From the IMG/VR virus record IMGVR_UViG_3300036466_000309, positions 1-36,840 of that record: a DNA stretch of 36,840 nt; one strand, written 5' to 3'. Position 1 is the stretch's first letter. The number at the start of each line of letters is the position of its first letter. Positions 29,216 to 36,840 of the stretch are shown piece after piece. The notes beneath the pieces are model-generated. The model did no database searches. It saw nothing but the letters and a program-made list of their open reading frames with translations, and was not told the origin of the DNA. The DNA is from a virus. Both the position numbers and the translations under genes were made by a program.

Positions 29216-30229
29216 CTATGCGATTGAAATCCATAAAATAGTAATTGGACTTAGTTTAACATCAACTGCTAAATCATATAATCCGCCAGTTTGTAACTCC
29301 GCTAGTGTTAATCCTGATTTGCTTGCGTACCCAGTTGCTAATACACCAATAAACTTAAAACCTCTTGGGTGTAAAATAAATAGCTTTTTAGTTCCAAAAT
29401 CTTCACTTCCGGCACCGTTACCAGCTTTAGGGTCATTGTTATACATTAAAGGATTTTCAATATTTTCCTTTTCACCCCATGCAAAAGCACCTTTATTGAT
29501 AAACGCAATCTTACCATCTGGCATAACATCATCAATAACTACCTTTACATATCCATCATAAACCCAACCTGTAGGCTCACCTCTTACAATTGTTTCAACT
29601 CCACCTACTACTTGCATGATTGAATTTCCGAATGTTTGTGTAAACATTGTAGGTTCTTTTTTCTTACACGCTACAAATGTCTTAGCATTCATTTGCATTG
29701 TTTCAAGGCCTTTCATCCCCATGTCACCTTTAAGTAACATTGTATCAATCACCAAATTTGACGTAAATGTAGCTAGTCCATCTCCTTGGATAATTTCTGC
29801 AATATCAGCCATACCCGTAATTGTTGCACCAATAATTTTATTATATGTTTCAGCCCAAAATCTACCGATAAACTCGTTAATAGTTGCTTTTGGTGTTGTT
29901 GATTTTAATAAATCTGATTGAATTGCTTTTACATTCCACCATTGATTCACATAAAATGTTTTAACATCTACTTCTGTAAAGTCTGGTGATATAGCTGTTG
30001 CATTTGTTGCACTTGCATCACCTAGGTTACCCTCTGCCCATTGATAATCGACTAACGCAGTTTTAATTACTGATTGTACATTTTGCTCATTAATAGCACC
30101 CAATAAATCAGTTACTTCTTCTCCTGTTGTTGCAATAATTCCACTTGATAACATTGCATTAAGTGAGGTTGATTTTTTAACTGTTGTAGCTTTCCAGTTG
30201 TTATTTAAAATAACGTCTTTAATTGTCAT
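29216..30229 (-). CDS. Major capsid protein (HK97-fold)
   Basis: The 337-residue protein has VKTFYVNQWWNVKAIQSDLL and FIGRFWAETYNKIIGATITG, a long helix typical of this capsid class. AKTFVACKKKEPTMFTQTFG and a beta-rich C-terminus (KLFILHPRGFKFIGVLATGY) follow. Size, the position after a scaffold-like gene and before connectors, and the downstream hairpin support it. AAGGAAAAAAT precedes the ATG. Confidence 0.88.
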   Translation of the reverse strand: MTIKDVILNNNWKATTVKKSTSLNAMLSSGIIATTGEEVTDLLGAINEQNVQSVIKTALVDYQWAEGNLGDASATNATAISPDFTEVDVKTFYVNQWWNVKAIQSDLLKSTTPKATINEFIGRFWAETYNKIIGATITGMADIAEIIQGDGLATFTSNLVIDTMLLKGDMGMKGLETMQMNAKTFVACKKKEPTMFTQTFGNSIMQVVGGVETIVRGEPTGWVYDGYVKVVIDDVMPDGKIAFINKGAFAWGEKENIENPLMYNNDPKAGNGAGSEDFGTKKLFILHPRGFKFIGVLATGYASKSGLTLAELQTGGLYDLAVDVKLSPITILWISIA

Positions 30230-30307
30230 ATTTTTTCCTTATTTATTTTTTATGTTTGTATCCACTAACACATATTTTGAAATCCATCAAATTATGCGTT
30301 ATTATAT

Positions 30308-30991
30308 TTAATCTAATATTAAATCCTCTACTATCTTGCCACTTTGATTATTGCTAGCGCCTGATTGTTGAACTGCAATATCAAAAAACATACTTTCATT
30401 ACTTGTTTTTTCTGTTTCAAACATCTGTTTAATTATATCATCCGCTGTTGCATCTCTTCCATCAATTCTCAATGTAGTTCCATCTTCATTTTTAAAGATT
30501 GTTTTTCCATTTTCATATTGTGCTTTTTTTTGAACTTCTGTAATAATATAATTATATGCATTTTTTTTAGCATTGTGCTTTGGTAAACTAATTGCAACTT
30601 CACTTTTTAAATTTAAACTTAGTAGCTCTTGTGTAGATTTTGTTTCTACTTCTTGTAATTGTTGTGTAAGTTGTGTAATTTCTAATTTTAGATTTTCTTT
30701 TTCTTTTTCTGCTATTTCTAAAGCTTCTGTTTTATCTACACCTTTTTTACTTTTAATTGTTTCAATTGCATCAACAACATTATCAGCATCAACACCTAGC
30801 TTTATACTAATATCTTTTAATTTACCTTTTATTTCATCTCTTGTTTTTATTGCATCAATTTTTAATCTTTCCTGCTCATTTATTTTTAGGTCCAATCCAT
30901 CAATTTTTAATTTAACTGCATCAACTAGCTTTTGTGCTTGTGTTTTTTTTGCTTCGTCAATTAAACTTAATAATTCTAATAATTCATTCAT
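30308..30991 (-). CDS. Scaffolding-like protein (minor structural GP20 type)
   Basis: The 227-residue protein is almost entirely helical and charged up to about residue 125 (for example ALEIAEKEKENLKLEITQLT). A short C-terminal domain follows: HNAKKNAYNYIITEVQKKAQ, ..GTTLRIDGRDATADDIIKQM. The coiled coil followed by a small basic domain, immediately before the capsid gene, is the scaffold layout. TGGAGTTATAAAA precedes the ATG. Confidence 0.78.
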   Translation of the reverse strand: MNELLELLSLIDEAKKTQAQKLVDAVKLKIDGLDLKINEQERLKIDAIKTRDEIKGKLKDISIKLGVDADNVVDAIETIKSKKGVDKTEALEIAEKEKENLKLEITQLTQQLQEVETKSTQELLSLNLKSEVAISLPKHNAKKNAYNYIITEVQKKAQYENGKTIFKNEDGTTLRIDGRDATADDIIKQMFETEKTSNESMFFDIAVQQSGASNNQSGKIVEDLILD

Positions 30992-31011
30992 TTTTATAAC
31001 TCCATATAATT

Positions 31012-31890
31012 TTATTTAATATTTAATCTTTTTCTTATTTCTGCATTCGTGTAAAATCTTTTTTTCTTTAGATCTACAAAGTTTACAAATTTTATTTTTT
31101 TCTCCTGAAATAACCTAAATTTCTCTATACCCATAATTGCTTTTGCTTTATTTGGGTTTTTATTTAAAAATTTCTCTACGGTTTGTTCCTTGTAGTATCT
31201 GATTGACTTACTTTTAAATACTGTTATAAACATACTTCTACAATGTGGGTGTCTAGGTATCTGATAAGGTAAATCGCTTCTAGTTTGGTATAAATCTCCT
31301 TTTTCGTAAAATTGATTGTGTAAGCTTGCACATATTGCACTTGTAGCATTATCAAGTATTGCAATACTAATCCAACCTTTAACCTCTGTCATCATTTTAC
31401 TATCATTTTTTTTATAAGCTACTTCTCTAACATCTTTTAATTGCGTTTGATAGAAGTTATCAATTGAATTTTTATACTTTTCTAATGTTACATTTTTAAG
31501 TGCTGTAATAGCTTTAGGCTCTTCCTTTGCTAAATCTGAAACCTGAACCATAAAGTTTATTAAACTTTTTTGTGTAGTTTGTTTTCTTTGTGCTATTAGC
31601 TCTTTAAATGTGTATCCAAATAATGTAATTTCATTAAAATTTAATTTTGTTTTTTCATCTGTAATATCTTGATATTGTTCATTTGCACGTTTATTTAAAT
31701 TAGATTCTAAATCTTTGTTTATATTTGCTGTACTAATTTCTTTTTTAATTTTTGAAATCGATCTATTATCATTTATCATACTTACTATTAATGCTAATAT
31801 TGAAACATATTCATCAAAACTATTATCTTCATAATCCTGTTGCTCTGTCATCATTTCATAAGTGATTAAATCTTCTAGTTCATAAATCAT
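31012..31890 (-). CDS. Minor head/morphogenesis protein (Mu F/SPP1 gp7-like)
   Basis: The 292-residue protein is helical in its first 170 residues. Then comes AILDNATSAICASLHNQFYE, and later PYQIPRHPHCRSMFITVF. A 'LD..TS..C..L(H)' segment followed by 'P..HP.CR' is the C-terminal mark of the Mu F-like minor head family. The cysteines and histidines (about 194, 224-227) may bind metal. It abuts the portal gene. Confidence 0.8.
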   Translation of the reverse strand: MIYELEDLITYEMMTEQQDYEDNSFDEYVSILALIVSMINDNRSISKIKKEISTANINKDLESNLNKRANEQYQDITDEKTKLNFNEITLFGYTFKELIAQRKQTTQKSLINFMVQVSDLAKEEPKAITALKNVTLEKYKNSIDNFYQTQLKDVREVAYKKNDSKMMTEVKGWISIAILDNATSAICASLHNQFYEKGDLYQTRSDLPYQIPRHPHCRSMFITVFKSKSIRYYKEQTVEKFLNKNPNKAKAIMGIEKFRLFQEKKIKFVNFVDLKKKRFYTNAEIRKRLNIK

Positions 31891-33168
31891 TTAGATCGTA
31901 TCTCTTTCTATTTTTTGATTTTCACTTTCAATTGTAAAGTCTTTAGGTAGCTTTCCATTTTTCCAAACATAATAAAAAGTTTCTCTTGATATTTCATTTG
32001 CCATTCGTAGCTTATAAGCCGTTTCAATATCCATTAATACTAAATCAAAATCCTTATTCATTTCAAAAGTTGCGTCGCTTGGAATTTGTTTGTTTTCCAG
32101 TTCTAGCATCCAATTTAAAATTTTAATAAAATTACTTTCTACTTCTAAAGCGACATCATTTAAAAATGAAGTATTTTTACTTTGGTTCTGTTTCGCATCA
32201 ATTGTTGTTTTTGAATCATCACTTACTAGCATGTTAAAAGTTAATTTATCAATTTGTAGCTCGGTTTCTTTTATATCACCTTGAATTTTTGCAATTCCAT
32301 AGCCTTTAGCTTCTAAATATTCAGCACCTTCCGTTTTCTTATCTTTAAATACCAAAGCATCTTTAACACCTATTGTTAAAATACCTTCTTTTAATTCTCC
32401 AAAGAACATTGCAACGGGATTCGATACTACATTCAAAATATTAGCTAAATTAGAATTCATGTTTACGTGAACTTTATTCATCAATGCAATATCATAAAAT
32501 TTAGGTATAACCTCATATTCACTTAATTCTTTACCCGTTATTGTTGCGATTATTGGAATCTCTTTTAAGCTATTTTCCCAAGTTCCTTTTTCTGTTAATA
32601 CTTCATTTTCCGAATCTGAATACCAAATCGAACCACCTCCAACACTAAATACTGTGTATCTATATTGTTCTTTTGCTCCAAATTTTCCGACTTCAACTTC
32701 TATTGTTTCTTTAAAAACTATTTGTGTAAGTACATTGTTTTTTATTTTATAGCTGCATAACTGGTCGTATTTATAATTTTTTGCGTAGCTTCTGTTTTTT
32801 CCCGTATCTGTTTCAACTGCTGTAAAGACTAAACCCTGAATTAAAGATTGTTTAATTGTTGATTTTATGAATGCGTAAATAGAATTGTTTTTAAGGTCTA
32901 TATCTTCTAAATTAATTGAATCATAGCTTTTTATTGTAGGTTTTTTCTTTGTCACCATACCTACTATACTATCAATAATAGGACTGTATAGATTTACAAA
33001 TTTAGTAGTTGCTAATCTTATATCATAGGCTTCATCCTCACCCTTCCATTTAGGAATATAAGTTTGTGTAAGTACACGAATCGCACCTATGTAAAAATCT
33101 TTACTTAATTTTGTGTAGCTGTGTACATTTTGAAGTTTTTGTATTTTATTATTTGGAGTATCACTCAT
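31891..33168 (-). CDS. Portal protein (DUF4055-like)
   Basis: The 425-residue protein begins MSDTPNNKIQKLQNVHSYTK. It has VNLYSPIIDSIVGMVTKKKP, an exact fit to 'N......V....G.VF.K.P' of DUF4055 portals, and IKQSLIQGLVFTAVETDTG. Towards the end KLRMANEISRETFYYVWKNG is the typical C-terminal helix. It forms the ring through which DNA is packaged. AAAAGGTACTTT precedes the ATG; a possible promoter lies at 33197-33202. Confidence 0.85.
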   Translation of the reverse strand: MSDTPNNKIQKLQNVHSYTKLSKDFYIGAIRVLTQTYIPKWKGEDEAYDIRLATTKFVNLYSPIIDSIVGMVTKKKPTIKSYDSINLEDIDLKNNSIYAFIKSTIKQSLIQGLVFTAVETDTGKNRSYAKNYKYDQLCSYKIKNNVLTQIVFKETIEVEVGKFGAKEQYRYTVFSVGGGSIWYSDSENEVLTEKGTWENSLKEIPIIATITGKELSEYEVIPKFYDIALMNKVHVNMNSNLANILNVVSNPVAMFFGELKEGILTIGVKDALVFKDKKTEGAEYLEAKGYGIAKIQGDIKETELQIDKLTFNMLVSDDSKTTIDAKQNQSKNTSFLNDVALEVESNFIKILNWMLELENKQIPSDATFEMNKDFDLVLMDIETAYKLRMANEISRETFYYVWKNGKLPKDFTIESENQKIERDTI

Positions 33169-33196
33169 AAAGTACCTTTTATGTTATTTATGAGTG

Positions 33197-33202
33197 ATTA
33201 TA
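33197..33202 (-). promoter_or_regulatory. Possible promoter -10 before the portal gene
   Basis: TATAAT on the minus strand (33202-33197), preceded by TTTTTAGC, lies 29 bases before the portal ATG. The -35 (TAGAAA at 17 bases) is weak. A T-rich extended -10 without a -35 is common for sigma70 promoters of Campylobacter relatives. Confidence 0.4.
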
Positions 33203-33212
33203 GCTAAAAAGT

Positions 33213-33785
33213 TTATTTTTTTCTAGCTTTCTTTATTTTTCTTATTTCTTTAACAATATTTGAACTTAAAACTTCTTTTATTGTTTCAAATACACATTTA
33301 CTGTAAGTATTAATTATTGTTCTATCTCTAATCATAGGACCATTTGCAAATCTACTTTCTTTAAATTCTCCTTGAAGATAATCACACTTTTCAATTATTT
33401 CAAGTAGTGTGGTAAAATCAATATCAATAGCTGTCATTCTTAACTTTTGTAGTTCAGTCATCATATAGAATACATAAACAACAGGAATTGCATCTATATT
33501 ATTTGCTACTATATATTTTTTATAAGTAAAAATAGTTTGTTCATAGTGTGCAAAATAAACCGCATATAGTTTTCTATTTGCTTTGTAGTAACTTTCAAAT
33601 ATTTCTTTTACTGCTCCAACTTTTTTACAATATCTTATTATCTCTTCACTTGCTTTTTTGATTATTTGTTTTTGTTCCAAATCTTTTATAATCTCAAAAC
33701 CTTTATTTTCTGCATCTTGTCTTTCCGCTTCAATAAGTTGTGCATGACAAAAAGCCAAAATACACTTTGTCTTAATTGGTATCAT
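33213..33785 (-). CDS. Hypothetical helical protein, 190 residues
   Basis: It begins MIPIKTKCILAFCHAQLIEA and is helical, with a motif IPVVYVFYMMTELQKLRMTA and a basic end, VKEIRKIKKARKK. GGAGAGTTACT precedes the ATG. It lies between the zinc-binding small protein and the portal gene. No family is recognised; a packaging or head role is possible by position. Confidence 0.65.
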   Translation of the reverse strand: MIPIKTKCILAFCHAQLIEAERQDAENKGFEIIKDLEQKQIIKKASEEIIRYCKKVGAVKEIFESYYKANRKLYAVYFAHYEQTIFTYKKYIVANNIDAIPVVYVFYMMTELQKLRMTAIDIDFTTLLEIIEKCDYLQGEFKESRFANGPMIRDRTIINTYSKCVFETIKEVLSSNIVKEIRKIKKARKK

Positions 33786-33976
33786 AGTAACTCTCCTGTA
33801 TCTTCATCTTGGTTTTTATCATTTTCACTTGATATTACACTAAACTTATGCTTACACTCATCAAATTTTATATTTTCATCTTCAAAATGTTTATCATAAA
33901 AATCTGATGTTACGTTAAAACATTTTTCATTGTGTAAAAATCTACATTTTACACAATAAATATTTTCTTTACTCAT
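33782..33976 (-). CDS. Small Cys-rich (zinc-binding type) protein, 64 residues
   Basis: The first part is MSKENIYCVKCRFLHNEKCF, and later DECKHKF occurs. Cys8, Cys11, Cys19 and Cys41-His43 have the spacing of a small metal-binding knuckle. The C-terminal 20 residues are acidic. It overlaps both neighbours by a few bases. The role is unknown. Confidence 0.7.
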   Translation of the reverse strand: MSKENIYCVKCRFLHNEKCFNVTSDFYDKHFEDENIKFDECKHKFSVISSENDKNQDEDTGELL

Positions 33977-34655
33977 TATCTACTCTATAAACATCCGGTA
34001 AGTTTTTATGTGTAGATAAAATAAAATCTTTCCATATATTCCACCAGTTCAAAGCTTTGCCACCTTCCATTCTTTTAATTTCTTCATCATTGAAATTTTC
34101 CCATTGTTCTATTTTATGAAGTTGACAACCTATTTTTATAAAATTTGTAGTTAATATTACTTGATACGTACTTATTGTAATTAATGCGTATTTTTTAGTT
34201 TTTTCACCAAATAAAGATATCCACTCACCAGCTTCAATCGACTTACCAGCTTCAATCGACTTACCAGCTTCAATCGACTTACCAGCTTTAATCGACTTAC
34301 CAGCTTTAATCCACTCACCAGCTTCAATCCACTTACCAGCTTTAATCCACTCACCAGCTTCAATCCACTTACCAGCTTTAATCCACTCACCAGCTTCAAT
34401 CCACTCACCAGCTTCAATCGACTCACCAGCTTCAATCGACTTACCAGCTTCAATCGACTTACCAGCTTTAATCGACTTACCAGCTTTAATCCACTCACCA
34501 GCTTCAATCGACTTACCAATGATTGACTTGCTACTGCATAAAGGTATTGTTACTTCTACATGTGCATTTGGAAAGTTAATATCCACATCGATTTTAAAAT
34601 ACCAATCGCACTTATACACACCCTCATAATTTTCATCTATGATAATCTTTTCCAT
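33969..34655 (-). CDS. Hexapeptide-repeat protein (I-x-A-G-x-S/W array)
   Basis: The 228-residue protein has an N-terminal domain (MEKIIIDENYEGVYKCDWYF, about 45 residues). Sixteen tandem hexapeptides follow (residues about 50-145; for example IEAGEWIKAGKS). The C-terminal domain holds ISLFGEKTKKYALITISTY and ALNWWNIWKDFI. The strict period of 6 with Ile and Ala-Gly suggests a beta-solenoid. Related phage proteins with 'SIKAGWSIEAG' repeats are known but lack a defined role. The frame is open to 34721, but that part is promoter copy 6. The ATG at 34655 follows AGGGAAAAC. Confidence 0.75.
   Translation of the reverse strand: MEKIIIDENYEGVYKCDWYFKIDVDINFPNAHVEVTIPLCSSKSIIGKSIEAGEWIKAGKSIKAGKSIEAGKSIEAGESIEAGEWIEAGEWIKAGKWIEAGEWIKAGKWIEAGEWIKAGKSIKAGKSIEAGKSIEAGKSIEAGEWISLFGEKTKKYALITISTYQVILTTNFIKIGCQLHKIEQWENFNDEEIKRMEGGKALNWWNIWKDFILSTHKNLPDVYRVDNE
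34221..34508 (-). repeat. Sixteen 18-bp tandem repeats varying at three positions
   Basis: Sixteen units of 18 bases run without interruption; the plus-strand unit is c(c/g)act(c/t)accagctt(c/t)aat. All differences fall on three bases, each changing an amino acid: Trp/Ser, Glu/Lys and Glu/Lys. No synonymous difference is seen in 288 bases. Units 1-6 and 11-16 (180 bases apart) are identical except for one base, pointing to segmental duplication. Confidence 0.95.
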
Positions 34656-34685
34656 GTTTTCCCTTTTTGTTTTAATTTGTTTTGA

Positions 34686-34714
34686 ATTATAACAAGTTTT
34701 TGAGAATAAGTCAA
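34686..34714 (-). promoter_or_regulatory. Conserved phage promoter, copy 6
   Basis: Minus strand: -35 TTGACT (34714-34709), 17-base spacer with TCTCAAAAACTTG, perfect -10 TATAAT (34691-34686). It lies directly after the large terminase stop and drives the hexapeptide-repeat gene and possibly the head genes beyond. Confidence 0.88.
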
Positions 34715-34717
34715 TAG

Positions 34718-35956
34718 TCATCTCAACAAAGATGGTTTTTTTATTATATCCACAATACTTGGTGTAATATTTTCAATGAATACTGCATATCTAAAAGAAT
34801 CTACCATATCATCTATTTCTTTAACTGGCTCGTCCAGTGGCTCTCCGTTTTTATCTAATTTCCAACTATAAGTATCCATTTCGTTTATTAAATCTTTTGA
34901 ATCTTTAGTTATAAATACATTCATTGATTTTATTTTATCTATTCCAGCGGTTACCATTTTCAAAGCACCTTTTACATTGAATCCTGCATCTTCAAAATCT
35001 GCTATTCTTGCTGGTTCTGCGCTATCTAGATAACCTCTCAAATCTTGTAGGTAAGGATACTTTGATTTAAGTTTTCTAATTAGTTCGCTGTTTGTCAAGT
35101 GGCTTTCGCATAGTAATTGTTTAATATATAGATTATTTCCTATTATTTTTACTTCACTTACTGCTGTAGGGTGGTTGTATCCAAAATCAATACCATATCT
35201 GTGTATTTCTGCATCACTTGGTAAATCATCAACTAGTGTATATTTTGTGTATATTAAGCCTTTTAAAACTCCCCACTTACCTAATGCGTAAACCTGATAA
35301 TATTCATAGTTTGTTTTCTTTAAACTTTCAAGTACGCCAATGTACACATCATCTAAATATTTATTATCTAAATATGTGGTGTGTGTAACTGTTGCCGATG
35401 GATCTACATTATCAAAAAATCTCTTTTTTAACCAGTGTTTAGAAGATATGGGATTAAAACTTAATATCACTTGTTTATAGTTTATTAAGTGACTTCCTCT
35501 TAGTCTTAAGTCAAGTTGTGTAAAATCATCAAGTGTAAAATCTGATGCTTCTTCCATCCATACACCCGTGATGTCTTTTATCGACTTTAATTTTTCTTTA
35601 TTATCTAAACCTCTAAATAGTATCTTATTCCCATTTACACAAGAAATAGTCATTTCTCCTGTTGGTGCTGTTGTGTACCTAAAAAGAGTTTGTAACCCCA
35701 TAGACTCAATAGCTCCTATTATTTCAGCTCTTGCACTTTCTCTTATAATTACTTCAACTTTTCTAACTACCAAAAACTTATGATTTTTTTCCGTTAACAT
35801 TCGATAAACTATTTTTTGACCTACAAATACACTTTTTCCACTTCCAGCACCACCATATAATACTAAGTATCTATCAGTATTCATATATAGTGGTATATAT
35901 GCGTTGTTTGTAAGCTTTGGTAGATGCTTGAAGTCTACAGTAATGTTTTTACTCAT
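34718..35956 (-). CDS. terL: Terminase large subunit (PBSX/XtmB type)
   Basis: The 412-residue protein has the ATPase Walker A GGAGSGKS (residues 35-42), an acidic Walker B-like GVWMEEASDF (131-140), and the motor coupling segment VILSFNPISSKHWLKKRFF. The nuclease part shows HRYGIDFGYNHPTAV, GYLDSAEPARIADFEDAG and DDMVDSFRYAVF with the acidic metal ligands. It packages DNA into the head and cuts it. The C-terminus ends just at promoter copy 6. The start has AAAGAATAA before the ATG. Confidence 0.95.
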   Translation of the reverse strand: MSKNITVDFKHLPKLTNNAYIPLYMNTDRYLVLYGGAGSGKSVFVGQKIVYRMLTEKNHKFLVVRKVEVIIRESARAEIIGAIESMGLQTLFRYTTAPTGEMTISCVNGNKILFRGLDNKEKLKSIKDITGVWMEEASDFTLDDFTQLDLRLRGSHLINYKQVILSFNPISSKHWLKKRFFDNVDPSATVTHTTYLDNKYLDDVYIGVLESLKKTNYEYYQVYALGKWGVLKGLIYTKYTLVDDLPSDAEIHRYGIDFGYNHPTAVSEVKIIGNNLYIKQLLCESHLTNSELIRKLKSKYPYLQDLRGYLDSAEPARIADFEDAGFNVKGALKMVTAGIDKIKSMNVFITKDSKDLINEMDTYSWKLDKNGEPLDEPVKEIDDMVDSFRYAVFIENITPSIVDIIKKPSLLR

Positions 35957-36169
35957 TTATTCTTTTAGCCAATCTATAAAAGTTAATATACACAAAATAG
36001 GAATCAAAATACACATACACATAAATATAAATATTACAAATAATTTATCTAATGATGTGTAACTACTTTTATAATTATCTATTGTTATTCCTATTAATGT
36101 TTGTTCTTTTTGTGTAAAGTAGATTATTTCAAAGAGAAAATATAAACCTATATAAAAAAATACTATCAT
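35957..36169 (-). CDS. Small two-helix membrane protein, 70 residues
   Basis: It begins MIVFFYIGLYFLFEIIYFTQ and has a second hydrophobic stretch, LFVIFIFMCMCILIPILCIL, at about residues 43-62. AGGTTTTAAG precedes the ATG. It lies between the antirepressor and the large terminase. A holin-like or superinfection-exclusion role can be imagined, but nothing specific is seen. Confidence 0.6.
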   Translation of the reverse strand: MIVFFYIGLYFLFEIIYFTQKEQTLIGITIDNYKSSYTSLDKLFVIFIFMCMCILIPILCILTFIDWLKE

Positions 36170-36170
36170 C

Positions 36171-36840
36171 TTAAAACCTTTTTATTCTGCTGTTTGGAAT
36201 TGATGGTAAATTTGATAATATTTGCATATTGTAATCATTAAAACTTTGTTCACTACATTTGTGTAATGCTTTTTCAAAATTGTTTTTAATCCAGTTCTTA
36301 CCTTTTGAGGTCCATCTTAAAGATAAATATGTTTTATTATCTCTATTTGGTTCACTTTCTTTTAATTCTGTTAATCCGTGGTTTTGATACCTGCTTACAA
36401 GTGCATAAGTTCCATTGTTAAAAAATATAACACCTGCTTCAACTAATATTTTATTAAATAATTTTGCCGATATATTTAAATCTTTTGCTACTTGTGTAGC
36501 TGTGTAAGTATTGTTATTGTGTACTACATTTGTAATAAATTGAGATTGTTTTTTATTTTCTATAAGTAAAGTTTGATTTTGTTTTTCCAAATCTGCTGCT
36601 AAAAGTAAAGCTTCGTGAAAATTTTGTGGAACTTGAAAAGAATTTTGTTTTTCTACTTCAATAAAATATTTTCTAGTTTCTTTACCTTTTAGTGTATTTG
36701 AAACTAAACATAATTCTTTAGCCATATCAATTGAAACTATAAAATCACGCTTACCACTTTTGGTATCCGTAACAATAGTATTATAATCTTCATTTTCTTT
36801 AAAATCATATCTTTCAATAGCTCTTTGTATCCACATTGGA
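36171..36840 (-). CDS. Phage antirepressor, C-terminal part (KilAC domain); cut by the window end
   Basis: This is the main part of the 257-residue antirepressor that begins at 262; the frame is open through 36840. After the AntA/AntB region (MWIQRAIERYDFKENEDYNT, KRDFIVSIDMAKELCLVSNT) comes a linker helix NFHEALLLAADLEKQNQTLL. The KilAC domain follows: YTATQVAKDLNISAKLFNKI and RYQNHGLTELKE, with LRWTSKGKNWI at the end. The KilAC part is a DNA-binding winged helix in related proteins. Its stop is 1 base before the next gene's ATG. Confidence 0.9.
   Translation of the reverse strand, partial: PMWIQRAIERYDFKENEDYNTIVTDTKSGKRDFIVSIDMAKELCLVSNTLKGKETRKYFIEVEKQNSFQVPQNFHEALLLAADLEKQNQTLLIENKKQSQFITNVVHNNNTYTATQVAKDLNISAKLFNKILVEAGVIFFNNGTYALVSRYQNHGLTELKESEPNRDNKTYLSLRWTSKGKNWIKNNFEKALHKCSEQSFNDYNMQILSNLPSIPNSRIKRF
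36683..36840. repeat. Direct terminal repeat, right copy
   Basis: This copy is 157/158 identical to 1-158. It has T at 36714 where the left copy has C at 32. See the left copy for interpretation. Confidence 0.95.

Noticed and set aside
30230-30307. 14-residue frame before the capsid gene
   Set aside because: There is no ribosome binding site and the length is at chance level; the gap appears to be untranslated.
34221-34508. CRISPR array
   Set aside because: Repeats are 18 bp in direct tandem without spacers and lie in frame inside a gene.
34181-34519. Second minus-strand frame with LKLVSRLKLVSG repeats
   Set aside because: It is the shifted reading of the 18-bp repeat array; the IxAGxx frame has flanking unique domains, a ribosome binding site and a promoter.

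Overview
The window is an essentially complete, AT-rich (roughly 27-30% GC by eye) contractile-tailed (myovirus-type) bacteriophage genome with Mu-like tail genes. Bases 1-158 recur at 36683-36840 with one difference, and one antirepressor gene is cut by the window ends and becomes whole when they are joined. The molecule is therefore circular, or terminally redundant, with about 36.7 kb of unique sequence. Every supported gene lies on the minus strand, so transcription runs from high to low coordinates. The base composition, AAGGA-type ribosome binding sites and leader peptides suggest a Campylobacterota host such as an Arcobacter relative; this is inference. No integrase, transposase, DNA polymerase, tRNA, rRNA or CRISPR array was recognised.

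Layout in transcription order. (1) 1236 to 778: small terminase. Then 777-263, a gene-free 515-base stretch holding a promoter and a strongly folded leader, followed by an AntA/KilAC antirepressor (262 to 1, continuing 36682 to 36171). (2) 36169-29216: small membrane protein, large terminase, a protein with sixteen 6-residue repeats, portal, minor head protein, scaffold-like protein and major capsid. (3) 29167-17602: connectors, sheath, tube, a frameshifted tail chaperone, tape measure, and a Mu-like baseplate with spike. (4) 17600-14533: a diversity-generating retroelement (DGR): variable tail protein with variable repeat VR, Avd-like protein, template repeat TR, reverse transcriptase. (5) 14536-11300: small virion or membrane proteins and a lysis cassette of holin, lytic transglycosylase and two spanins. 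(6) 11181-1355: early genes, mostly small and unknown, including a RecE-like exonuclease, a probable annealing protein, Gp157-like and DUF669-like proteins, a clamp-like protein, an HNH protein and a short CI-type HTH protein.

Regulation is compact. Six promoters share TTGAC(T/A), exactly 17 bases, a TATAAT-like -10, and an almost invariant core inside the spacer (TCTCAAAAACTTG). Five head early operons, including that of the CI-type HTH protein; the sixth lies just after the large terminase gene. The spacer core is the best candidate operator of the phage.

The DGR is the most striking system. TR (15652-15772) and VR (16146-16266) align without gaps over 121 bases with 19 differences, all at coding-strand adenines of TR, and most variable codons are AAC or AAT in TR. 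Other points of interest are the possible c4-like antirepressor leader, the 18-bp repeat array that varies at only three amino-acid-changing bases, a programmed -1 frameshift in the tail chaperone, a gene broken in a homopolymer, and several very small genes hidden between larger ones.
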